Positions 56,984 to 64,000 of a stretch of 64,000 nt of DNA are shown here, in pieces. Each line of letters starts with the position of its first letter. The stretch's first letter is position 1. The notes beneath the pieces are model-generated. The model had not been told where the DNA came from. It saw only the letters and a program-made list of their open reading frames with translations, and did no database searches. The stretch is from positions 36,622 to 100,621 of the forward strand of contig JAEURZ010000004.1 in assembly GCA_016788905.1 (NCBI GenBank), read 5' to 3'. The stretch is from Elusimicrobiota bacterium. Its GTDB lineage: Bacteria > Elusimicrobiota > Elusimicrobia > FEN-1173. The position numbers and the translations under genes were made by a program.

Positions 56984-57004
56984 AATAAAAACAAATTAAA
57001 ACTG

Positions 57005-58639
57005 TTATTTGCTGTTTATTGTTCGTTTAAACCTAAGAGGCTCAAGTTTCTCGGCCTCTTCAAATTGGGTGTTGGCTTCAGAATAGCGCCCAAGTTTTTT
57101 CAAACGCATAGCCCATTCGAATCGAGCTTCTGCAAAACGGGGATCAATATTCAGGGCATTGATAAAAGCCTTTTCTGCCGCTGCCACTTGTCCCGAATCA
57201 TTGAGAGCAATAGCCAAAGAAAGCTGAGCGTCTGGTGACCCAGGATTGAGATGCACCGATTTATTTGCCGCTACGAGCCCGGGCTTAAATTTCCCTTCTA
57301 GCATTAATGCACGGGAAAGAAGAGCATAGGGAAGGGAAAGGCTCGGATAGGACTCCATAACAATTCGAATCTCCGAAATGGCGTCTTGGTTGCGCTTTAA
57401 ATCCAAAAATATTCTAGCCTTCATCAGGTGGGCAGCCGGATGATCTTTATAGGTTGCAATAGCTCGGTTGGCCCATTTAAGACTTTCTTCGGGATCATTC
57501 TTTAATCGAAACAAATCAACAAATTTTTCAATGGTTCCGAAATCTCCAGAATCGAGATTGATGGCACGTTCAAGATATTTTTCTGCTTCAGAATATCGAT
57601 TTCCCATTCCAGCCAATATTGAGCGCACTTGAAAATAATAAATATGATGTCGCAACGCCATTTCTCGCCAACCTTGGAGTCGTTCGAGGTCCATAAATGT
57701 TTGTCCCGCCACGGGATGAGAAAGACCCCCGCCCAGAGGCAATAAATTTTCGCCTATTTTAGACAACAATCTTTCTGCCTCTTCCATTCTCCCGAATGAT
57801 CCTAAATACACAATCCATGCTAAACCGGAATCGAACCGGCGATTATCCTCCAAATACAGGCGTTCCACGATTCTTGCCGCTTCCCTTCGCTCCCCTTTCT
57901 GATGAAGGATATTTGAAAGCAGAAGCTCAAGGCCTTCATCGGTCCCAAACGAAGGTCGGACCGATTCTAATAGATCAAACGAAGTTGTGAGGTCTCCCAC
58001 ATAGAGATAGGCACGAGCAACCTTAATTTTTAAGTTTTTGTCCTGGGGGGCAGAATTAAGCAAATTGTTGAATTGGGAGATGGCGTCAATGTATCTCCCC
58101 TGATTGAAAAAAAGATCCCCCGAAAGCTCCATTAAACGTAAATTATCCGGAAAAAGAAGAAGTCCATCGGTTAAATGGGAAGTGGCCTTCGCGTAATCCC
58201 GACGGTTAATAAAATGGCTGGCCAAGAGAACGTGAGACCGAATATCCTTCGGGTTAATTTTTTTAGCCTCTAGCAAGTGCTCCACACCAAATGAATCCAT
58301 TCCTCGCATCAAATTTAATGCCCCAAGACCAATAGCTCCTTCGAAATTATTGGGGAACTTTTCACGTAACGTCCGGTATGTTTTTTCCGCAGGGTCAATG
58401 GTGCCCTTATTGATGTAGCTCTTGGCCAACATTTCCAAAAGTATTTCTTCCTCTGACGCAGGCCACTCTTTTTTTTCAAGGACTTTCACCAAAATCTCAA
58501 CAGCCTTCCCGGGATTCCCCGCATCCAAAGCTCGTTGAGCCTTGGTCAAGGAGCCCGAACGAGACCACATCCAGAAGAAAAGGAACCCCACAACGACTAA
58601 AAAAACCGCGATCAGAAATCGATTCATTAATTTTGACAT
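57005..58639 (-). CDS. membrane-anchored tetratricopeptide repeat protein
   Basis: 544 residues. An N-terminal membrane helix (FLIAVFLVVVGFLFFWMW) precedes at least nine TPR-like units spread over the rest (for example YAKATSHLTDGLLLFPDNLRLMELSGDLFFNQGRYIDAI). It resembles the TPR proteins of the PEP-CTERM/PrsT or PilF/BamD-type assemblies in architecture but carries no diagnostic motif. The TPR domain should face the periplasm. It follows the DUF4139 gene by 16 bases. Confidence 0.85.
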   Translation of the reverse strand: MSKLMNRFLIAVFLVVVGFLFFWMWSRSGSLTKAQRALDAGNPGKAVEILVKVLEKKEWPASEEEILLEMLAKSYINKGTIDPAEKTYRTLREKFPNNFEGAIGLGALNLMRGMDSFGVEHLLEAKKINPKDIRSHVLLASHFINRRDYAKATSHLTDGLLLFPDNLRLMELSGDLFFNQGRYIDAISQFNNLLNSAPQDKNLKIKVARAYLYVGDLTTSFDLLESVRPSFGTDEGLELLLSNILHQKGERREAARIVERLYLEDNRRFDSGLAWIVYLGSFGRMEEAERLLSKIGENLLPLGGGLSHPVAGQTFMDLERLQGWREMALRHHIYYFQVRSILAGMGNRYSEAEKYLERAINLDSGDFGTIEKFVDLFRLKNDPEESLKWANRAIATYKDHPAAHLMKARIFLDLKRNQDAISEIRIVMESYPSLSLPYALLSRALMLEGKFKPGLVAANKSVHLNPGSPDAQLSLAIALNDSGQVAAAEKAFINALNIDPRFAEARFEWAMRLKKLGRYSEANTQFEEAEKLEPLRFKRTINSK

Positions 58640-58655
58640 TATTTATAGATACGTT

Positions 58656-60077
58656 TTACCATGAGTATGACACAGTGTAACGTACAACACCTTCCCCGTC
58701 TTTTTCTATCGGAAGATTAAATTCGATGGTTTGGGAATCTTTCTTCACCCACTTTTGGGAAGAATCGGTCACACGCCAATTGGTCCACCGATAAAGGGGT
58801 TCCACGACCCGGACAGTCACAGCCTGTTCTTTATGGTTTCGAATTTTGATCTCGAATGTCTCTGTCATGGATTTCTTATCCGTAGAAACTTGATAATGAA
58901 CGCGGGTCCGCTCGCCCACCACATCAAAAGCATTGCCCATCTTGACCCACACCAGCTCGTCTTTGGGTGTGTGGTCGATGGCGTCCTCACCAATAAACTC
59001 CAAAGCCCCATCCGAATCTTCCTTATAGACGCGAATCGTCCCTTTCGGCAAAGGGAGACCCAGATGATGTTCTTTGGAGTTTTTAAACTCAAGCATCACC
59101 CAAACTTTCTTTTCATCTGAGGACGCTCCATAGTTCGGATCGGTCCTCGAATAAACGTTATAATACCCTCCCGTGTCACCAGAAGCGTTGTATATGAACA
59201 GTTTTTTTACGGGCACGTCGCGACTGGCGGCCAATTCAATTTGTTTGGTTTCGTTGTTCATTAAAGTGGCCGGCCGCTGAAGGGTGTAAAGATGGTATTC
59301 AAAAAAACTCTTTTCCTGAAATTGGGGCTGAGTCATTTCCGCCCGTCGACTGATTAGGGCCCCTCCCATCAAAGAGGCGTAGGGGGGAGGTACCCGGTTC
59401 ACATCACCGGCGACGAGCTTAATTTTCGCTTCCCGATAAGCCACACCCGATCCGTTCGTTAGGGTCACCCAAGCGTTTAAATCAAGCGTTTCTTCCGTCG
59501 GTGACAATTTCAAAACGTAATCGGATTTCCAGGAGAGACCGCCGGTCAAGTAGGCGATTTCACATTCCTGTTTCCCGGCCTTTTGAGCCGAAACCCGCCA
59601 GAGGAGCTGGGGTTTCGTCACAAACCCTTCGGGAAGTTCCGGGAGAACCACCCGGCCGTCCGGATTTAAATAAAGTTTTCCACCCACCTGGAGAACGCGC
59701 CCCCCGGTGTTCGACAGCAAAGTGCCCTTCAGCACTTCCCGACGGTCGTTACCTTCCTTGGAGAACCGCTCAATTTCAATTTCCCGGCCCAAATACTTTT
59801 CCAACAATTTACTTTCGTTGACCAGGTCATACTGAAAATTTTGTTCAAGGACACTAAGGGCAGAGGCATCCGTGAGAGATATAAAGTGAACGCTGGTGGG
59901 ATCGATCCGGGCCGCCACCTCGTCCATGGTGACGGAACTCACTCCTTTTTCTAAATCGAAAACCCGTTTTTCACGGACCAATCCTAAATCATTATTATAA
60001 ATGGTCACATCGGTCGCGTGGAGAATTCCGTGTGCGCCAAACCAAATGGAAAAAAGGATCAGAAACAATTTTTTCAT
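58656..60077 (-). CDS. DUF4139 domain secreted protein
   Basis: 473 residues from ATG 60077 with a GGAGGT ribosome site. Signal peptide (LFLILFSIWFGAHGILHA), then the DUF4139 pattern: VTIYNNDLGLVREKRVFDLEKG at the start, LTGGLSWKSDYVLKL in the middle, and a beta-rich C-terminus (YQVSTDKKSMTETFEIKIRNHKEQAVTVRVVEPLYRWTNWRV). The family is secreted, of unknown function, sometimes with mucoidy-linked names. Probably an operon with the TPR gene. Confidence 0.88.
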   Translation of the reverse strand: MKKLFLILFSIWFGAHGILHATDVTIYNNDLGLVREKRVFDLEKGVSSVTMDEVAARIDPTSVHFISLTDASALSVLEQNFQYDLVNESKLLEKYLGREIEIERFSKEGNDRREVLKGTLLSNTGGRVLQVGGKLYLNPDGRVVLPELPEGFVTKPQLLWRVSAQKAGKQECEIAYLTGGLSWKSDYVLKLSPTEETLDLNAWVTLTNGSGVAYREAKIKLVAGDVNRVPPPYASLMGGALISRRAEMTQPQFQEKSFFEYHLYTLQRPATLMNNETKQIELAASRDVPVKKLFIYNASGDTGGYYNVYSRTDPNYGASSDEKKVWVMLEFKNSKEHHLGLPLPKGTIRVYKEDSDGALEFIGEDAIDHTPKDELVWVKMGNAFDVVGERTRVHYQVSTDKKSMTETFEIKIRNHKEQAVTVRVVEPLYRWTNWRVTDSSQKWVKKDSQTIEFNLPIEKDGEGVVRYTVSYSW

Positions 60078-60148
60078 GTGACCTCCATGTAAAGGACATC
60101 GCCTATTGAACTCAAAACAGGGCATTCCACCACACAAAAAGAATCTTC

Positions 60149-60868
60149 CTACAAGGGTCTTTTTTCTGGTATTCCTACACGCCTCGGATACTTAGTTGAA
60201 GTTTGACTTGTCTTTTCGATACAAATTACAATTCTCTCTTTATCAAGCCCAGGTAATCGATAAGAAAGAGAGGGCCGGTTACATCCTCCCAATTCACTGA
60301 GTGCTTTCCCAATCACCCCCACTTCTTCGGCCCCATCGTTCCCACGATGCAAGATGGCTTTTCCCCCAACTTTGAGAAACGGAAGCGTCAATTCCAAAAC
60401 CATGGAAAGTCGACCCACAGCGCGGCAGAGGGCAAAGTCGTATTGTCCTCGGTGTTCCTCTTGGTGACCCAGTTCTTCAGCCCGACCACAAAGAGCGCTC
60501 GCGTTCGCCATCGGAACACTTTCCAACAAAGAGGAAACAGCCGTTTGTTTTTTCTTAATCGAGTCCAAGAGAGAAAACACCCATCCCGAGCGAGCCAAGG
60601 CCAAGGGAACCCCTGGAAATCCACCCCCCGTTCCTACGTCAATGACTCGAAACCCATCCCCCGCAGGAAACAACCGAAGGGCTTGCAAGGCGTCCACCAC
60701 GTGAGCGCGCAGTTCCGATTCCGTTCCAAACGAAATAAGGTTGATGGATTGGTTAACGAGGGCAAGCGAATGGAGGTAAGATTCAATTTTGGGGAAAAAG
60801 TTTTCCGGGAGACTTAACCCCTCGAAAGCGATGGAAAATGCCGTCCAAGGAGGAGGGAGATCGGTCAT
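60149..60868 (-). CDS. rsmG: 16S rRNA (guanine527-N7)-methyltransferase
   Basis: 239 residues from ATG 60868; the preceding TTG is also possible. SAM-binding motif VIDVGTGGGFPGVPLA and the family C-terminal signature TSTKYPRRVGIPEKRPL are diagnostic. It methylates G527 of 16S rRNA; loss gives streptomycin resistance in other bacteria. It follows mnmG by six bases, the classic gidA-gidB pair. Confidence 0.96.
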   Translation of the reverse strand: MTDLPPPWTAFSIAFEGLSLPENFFPKIESYLHSLALVNQSINLISFGTESELRAHVVDALQALRLFPAGDGFRVIDVGTGGGFPGVPLALARSGWVFSLLDSIKKKQTAVSSLLESVPMANASALCGRAEELGHQEEHRGQYDFALCRAVGRLSMVLELTLPFLKVGGKAILHRGNDGAEEVGVIGKALSELGGCNRPSLSYRLPGLDKERIVICIEKTSQTSTKYPRRVGIPEKRPL

Positions 60869-60874
60869 CAACCC

Positions 60875-62692
60875 CTATCCCTCCACCCGTTCCCGCCGCC
60901 GACGTTCGAGGTGAACCAAGAGGACGCCAGCGTCCGCCGGGGTCACGCCCGGCACCCGCGCCGCTTGGCCAAGGGATTCAGGCCGAACCCGACTTAATTT
61001 CTGACGGGCTTCCGTCAGTAACCCATGAACCTTGCTGTAATCCAGGTCCGGCGGAATTTTCCGTGTTTCCAAGCGAAGGAATTTGGCGATTTCCGCCCGT
61101 TCCCGTTTCATGTATCCCCAGTAGACCCGCTCGATCTCCACCTGACGATGAACATGGGCCTCACCCCAAGGGTTCGGCCCGTTCCTGTGCCCGCCGGACG
61201 GCTCGGGACGATTCATGAGCTCCGGAGCGGGGAGATCCTCAAAAAAACCGGATTCCGCGTCCGCGGGCAGGGATTCCCGGGCGGCCTCCCAGAGCCGTCC
61301 GCGATACCCCAGGAAATGATCATACATTTGCGATGATAAAAGACCAACTCTTCGGCCATGATCCATCAGTCGCAAATCAGCGTTGTCCCACCGCAACCGC
61401 AAACGATATTCCGCTCGTGATGTCATCAACCGATAGGGCTCGTCCGTGCCTTTCGTCACCAAATCGTCAATCATGACCCCGATGTAGGCTTCGTCTCGTC
61501 CCAAGGTCAGAGGAGATTGTCCCCGCAAATAATGAACGGCGTTGATTCCCGCCATGAGGCCCTGCCCAGCGGCTTCCTCGTATCCCGTCGTCCCGTTAAT
61601 CTGGCCCGCGAAAAAAAGGCCCCCCACTTCCTTCGTTTCAAGAGAAGGTTTTAGTTGGGTGGGCGGACAAAAATCATATTCCACAGCGTAGCCGTAGCGA
61701 ATAAAACGGGCGTTCTCCAATCCGGGGACCGCTCGCACCACGCTTTCCTGCACATCTTCTGGCAAACTCGTCGAAAGCCCGTTCACGTAAACCTCGTCAG
61801 TGTTGTACCCTTCCGGTTCGATAAATACTTGGTGGTGATCGTGATGAGAAAATTTAACCACCTTGTCTTCAATAGAAGGACAATAACGAGGCCCGAGCCC
61901 CTGAATTCGTCCCGTGTAAAGGGGGGACCGATCCAAATTTTTCCGAATGGCCTCATGGGCTATTTCCGTGGTCCGCGTGAGCCAACAGGGCAACTGACGT
62001 TGCGGAAGGGAAGCGGTAAAATGACTCATGGGCGTCGGAGGGTCATCCCCGGGAGCCAACAAACATTTCGAGTAATCGATGGTCCGACCATCCAAACGGG
62101 GCGGTGTACCTGTTTTGAGCCGACCCACCTCAAACCCCACCGACCGCAAATAGTCCGACAAATGGGCCGATGGAGGTTCTCCCATTCTACCGCCAGGCGT
62201 GGTTTCAAAACCCCGATGCAATAACCCTTTCATAAAGGTCCCAGCCCCAACCACCACGGAACGGGAGCGAATCTCTCCGGCACGGGAAGTCCGAACACCG
62301 GCCACGCGCCCGGTCTCCATAAGAAGGCCCACAACTTCATCTTCCAAGACAGTTAGGTTCGGCTGACCCAATACCGTTTGTGTCATCACATCACGGTATA
62401 AAGACCGATCGCATTGAACCCGAGGACTCCAGACGGCAGGACCTTTTCCCCGGTTCAACATCTTAAATTGGAGTCCGGCCCGATCCGTGGCCCGGGCCAT
62501 TTCGCCCCCCAAAGCGTCAATCTCCCGCACCACCTGTCCTTTCCCCACGCCACCGATGGCGGGGTTACAGGACATTTGCCCGATCTTGTTTTTATCCATC
62601 GTGATCAGAAGGGTGTCCACACCAAACCGCGCCCCAGCCAACGCCGCCTCAATGGATGCGTGTCCCGCACCAATAACAATAAGATCAGGCAT
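60875..62692 (-). CDS. mnmG: tRNA uridine-5-carboxymethylaminomethyl modification enzyme MnmG
   Basis: 605 residues. FAD motif VIGAGHASIEAALAGARFG, the conserved CNPAIGGVGKGQ, the family segments RGLGPRYCPSIEDK, FFAGQINGTTGYEEAAGQGL and SRAEYRLRLRWDNAD, and the C-terminal helical domain that contacts MnmE. It modifies U34 of several tRNAs. AAGGG precedes the ATG. Its pairing with rsmG and the nearby parS sites fits an origin-proximal position. mnmE is not in the window. Confidence 0.97.
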   Translation of the reverse strand: MPDLIVIGAGHASIEAALAGARFGVDTLLITMDKNKIGQMSCNPAIGGVGKGQVVREIDALGGEMARATDRAGLQFKMLNRGKGPAVWSPRVQCDRSLYRDVMTQTVLGQPNLTVLEDEVVGLLMETGRVAGVRTSRAGEIRSRSVVVGAGTFMKGLLHRGFETTPGGRMGEPPSAHLSDYLRSVGFEVGRLKTGTPPRLDGRTIDYSKCLLAPGDDPPTPMSHFTASLPQRQLPCWLTRTTEIAHEAIRKNLDRSPLYTGRIQGLGPRYCPSIEDKVVKFSHHDHHQVFIEPEGYNTDEVYVNGLSTSLPEDVQESVVRAVPGLENARFIRYGYAVEYDFCPPTQLKPSLETKEVGGLFFAGQINGTTGYEEAAGQGLMAGINAVHYLRGQSPLTLGRDEAYIGVMIDDLVTKGTDEPYRLMTSRAEYRLRLRWDNADLRLMDHGRRVGLLSSQMYDHFLGYRGRLWEAARESLPADAESGFFEDLPAPELMNRPEPSGGHRNGPNPWGEAHVHRQVEIERVYWGYMKRERAEIAKFLRLETRKIPPDLDYSKVHGLLTEARQKLSRVRPESLGQAARVPGVTPADAGVLLVHLERRRRERVEG

Positions 62693-62719
62693 AAACCCTT
62701 CCCCTAAAACAAAAAAACA

Positions 62720-62780
62720 GGGGACATGATTGACTCATTGACTTTCAACTTTCGTAAGTCAATTAAGCAAACATGTCCCC
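62720..62780. repeat. 61-base nested palindrome between mnmG and tRNA-Ser
   Basis: The outer arms GGGGACATG (62720-62728) and CATGTCCCC (62772-62780) are perfect, and inner arms ATTGACTT/AAGTCAAT pair around a ten-base loop. It resembles the hairpin repeats associated with Y1 (IS200/RAYT-type) transposases; no transposase of that kind is in the window. It could also act as terminator for the tRNA transcript. Confidence 0.65.
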
Positions 62781-62794
62781 CTCGTTGTAAAGAT

Positions 62795-62884
62795 CGGAAA
62801 GGGAGGGATTCGAACCCTCGGTATGGGTTTACCCCATACAGCGGATTAGCAGTCCACCGCCTTCAGCCACTCGGCCACCTTTCC
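62795..62884 (-). tRNA. tRNA-Ser (anticodon GCT)
   Basis: 90 bases with a 7 base-pair acceptor stem (GGAAAGG/CCTTTCC), discriminator G73, D-arm GGCCGAGTGGCTGAAGGC, anticodon loop CTGCTAA reading AGC/AGU, a long variable arm (TGTATGGGGTAAACCCATAC) and T-arm GGGTTCGAATCCC. The 3' CCA is not encoded, so CCA-adding enzyme is needed. Confidence 0.97.
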
Positions 62885-62918
62885 AAAAAACATAAATCCG
62901 TCAGAATTAAACTGGTTC

Positions 62919-62947
62919 ATTCTAGCACGGGAACAAGGGGGGCGCAA
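62919..62947 (-). promoter_or_regulatory. promoter of tRNA-Ser
   Basis: On the minus strand TTGCGC (62947-62942), 17 bases, TAGAAT (62924-62919), giving a start about 28 bases before the mature tRNA. Its -35 lies only 16 bases from the IS30 terminal repeat. Confidence 0.75.
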
Positions 62948-62963
62948 CCAAAGACTAGGGGAG

Positions 62964-62991
62964 GTGAATTCAAGCGGCTATTGCACCAAGC
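62964..62991 (+). repeat. IS30 inverted repeat, left
   Basis: 28 bases, GTGAATTC at the outer end and TTGCACCAAGC at the inner end; contains the transposase stop codon. Confidence 0.9.
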
Positions 62992-63938
62992 CATGAATTG
63001 AAGACCTCGTTTGGAGTTTTGTATCCCAAGCATTTCATGGGTCTGTTGTTGATCCAGTCTTCTATGGCTTGAAGCTCTTTATCCGTCAAATCATCGAAGG
63101 ATGTTTTCTTCGGAAGAAATCGTCGGACAAGTCCATTCCGATTTTCAATGGCCCCCTTTTCCCAGCTGTGATAGGGCTCGCAAAAGAAAGATAACAGTCC
63201 GGGAATATCCTGATTGAGAATGTAATGCTCTGAATTTTCCGTTCCGTTATCATACGTAATCGATCGTCGAAGATTCTTCGGCAACAGGGAGAATATACCA
63301 AAAAGAGCCGAACGATTTTCATTCGCCGTCTTATTGGGAATTCGTCGAAGGAATGTTTTCCGACTGACCCTCTCGACGGTGCCTTGAATGGCGAAACATC
63401 CTGTCCCGATGATGAGATCGGATTCCCAATGCCCCGACTCTATTCGATTATTCGCATCCTCCGATCGTTGATTCAACGGAATTCTCAGAGGAATACAAAC
63501 TTTCTTCTTTCGACGAGGTCCCCGCGGCTTTCTCTGGCTATGATGACGTGTCAGATACTCGGCTAGATGAGGGGCTTCGGCGTAGATCCATTGGTAAATC
63601 GCTTCATGGCTGATCACTTTCCTTTGTGCCTCGAAGTTGATTCTTCCAGCGACCGTTTCAGGAGACCAGCCGCCCATAAGCATTTGTTCGACTTTGTGCT
63701 GTCGAACACGACCACCAAGGCGAAGCCGGCAATGACTTTCTTTTTGTCGCTCCTCCGCTTCTCTTTGGGCAGCATGGGGTCGGTAGCCCCCTTTTTTCTT
63801 GTTTTTGTTCCATTCACGAGATAACGTGGTATGGGAGCGCCCAAGAACCAATCCTATTTCACGCCATTTTTTATTTTGAGAACGGAGGATGGCGATCCGG
63901 TCACGTTCATCAGGTGTCAGTCGTTTGTAGGGTTTCAT
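62970..63938 (-). CDS. IS30-family transposase
   Basis: 322 residues. N-terminal helix-turn-helix (LTPDERDRIAILRSQNKKWREIGLVLGRSHTTLSRE), then the DDE integrase core: Asp in ESGHWESDLIIG, Asp in SITYDNGTEN, and Glu in GAIENRNGLVRRFLPK, with the IS30 segment SHEAIYQWIY. All catalytic residues are present, so the element may be active. The stop codon and last residues lie inside the terminal repeat. Confidence 0.96.
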   Translation of the reverse strand: MKPYKRLTPDERDRIAILRSQNKKWREIGLVLGRSHTTLSREWNKNKKKGGYRPHAAQREAEERQKESHCRLRLGGRVRQHKVEQMLMGGWSPETVAGRINFEAQRKVISHEAIYQWIYAEAPHLAEYLTRHHSQRKPRGPRRKKKVCIPLRIPLNQRSEDANNRIESGHWESDLIIGTGCFAIQGTVERVSRKTFLRRIPNKTANENRSALFGIFSLLPKNLRRSITYDNGTENSEHYILNQDIPGLLSFFCEPYHSWEKGAIENRNGLVRRFLPKKTSFDDLTDKELQAIEDWINNRPMKCLGYKTPNEVFNSWLGAIAA

Positions 63939-63970
63939 ACCTGCCTATTTTAGCGCAGGTCTTCATATCT

Positions 63971-63998
63971 GCTTGGTGCAATGGCACTTTGAACTCAC
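63971..63998 (-). repeat. IS30 inverted repeat, right
   Basis: 28 bases, GCTTGGTGCAAT at the inner end and GAACTCAC at the outer end; matches the left repeat at about 22 of 28 positions and lies upstream of the transposase start. Confidence 0.9.
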
Positions 63999-64000
63999 GG

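Larger units (their letters stand above)
56424..57004. other. 580-base intergenic region with parS-like sites
   Basis: No gene supported. The outer parts are AT-rich and each holds one parS-like 16-mer in opposite orientation; the centre (about 56690-56880) is GC-rich with several hairpins. TTAACCCGGA at 56450-56459 has an inverted copy, TCCGGGTTAA, at 56872-56881, and a related TTAACCCGAAA lies at 56630. No cluster of DnaA boxes was found. Confidence 0.75.
62964..63998 (-). mobile_element. IS30-family insertion sequence
   Basis: About 1035 bases bounded by imperfect 28-base inverted repeats, 62964-62991 and 63971-63998. The inner 12 bases ATTGCACCAAGC are identical and the outer part differs at about six positions. 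It encodes one intact transposase. The window ends two bases after the right repeat, so a target duplication cannot be confirmed. Confidence 0.9.

Noticed and set aside
56424..57004. Replication origin
   Set aside because: parS-like sites are present, but no cluster of TTATCCACA-type boxes was seen; only one poor match near 56638.

Overview
The window reads as chromosome of a diderm (Gram-negative-type) bacterium with moderately GC-rich, densely packed genes. It encodes two TolC-type outer-membrane channels, an OmpA-family protein, a DUF481 outer-membrane protein and many prepilin-like proteins. The mix of multiple oversized prepilins, a GH57 branching enzyme paired with DUF4912, and short overlapping genes reminds me of Elusimicrobiota or related lineages. 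That assignment is a low-confidence inference, because no rRNA or marker alignment was available.

Layout. (1) 1-10513: two divergent, mirror-image operons of prepilin-like genes. Each has a giant prepilin of about 863 residues with carboxypeptidase-regulatory-like and lamin-tail-like domains, then a PilW/GspJ-like prepilin, then a PilX/GspK-like protein. The left operon has a second, tandem PilX-like copy cut by the window edge. (2) 27374-10528, minus strand: about fifteen tightly packed genes including ispH, a GATase, a UDP-glucuronate decarboxylase-like SDR, a CHASE2 adenylate cyclase, tilS, ftsH, folP, nadB, a TPR protein, a DUF4202 gene and rnr. (3) 27445-34885: queD, a TolC-MacA-MacB export operon, yceI, and small membrane proteins. 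(4) 34981-43152: metF; groES-groEL with promoter, CIRCE operator and a UUCG-loop terminator; DUF481; OmpA; mscL; and the GH57-DUF4912 pair. (5) 49888-43313: a seven-gene TetR-controlled efflux operon (tetR, tolC, hlyD, two ATPases, two ABC-2 permeases). (6) 50215-51555: a WG-repeat gene broken by two in-frame TGA codons. (7) 56423-51583: a Ycf46-like AAA ATPase, a zinc-ribbon membrane protein, tadA and an AmiC-type amidase. (8) 56424-57004: an intergenic region with two parS-like 16-mers in inverted orientation and a GC-rich REP-like patch. (9) 57005-62884: a TPR protein, a DUF4139 protein, rsmG, mnmG and tRNA-Ser(GCT). (10) 62964-63998: an IS30-family insertion sequence with both inverted repeats.

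How it fits together. The parS pair next to mnmG-rsmG suggests the window's right part lies near the replication origin or centromere, although parA, parB and a DnaA-box cluster are not seen. Most housekeeping genes sit in long co-directional operons with ATGA, GTGA, TTGA or TAATG overlaps, so translational coupling is likely to be common. The most distinctive content is the mirrored prepilin system, the layered control region of groESL, the twice-interrupted WG-repeat gene and the parS pair.
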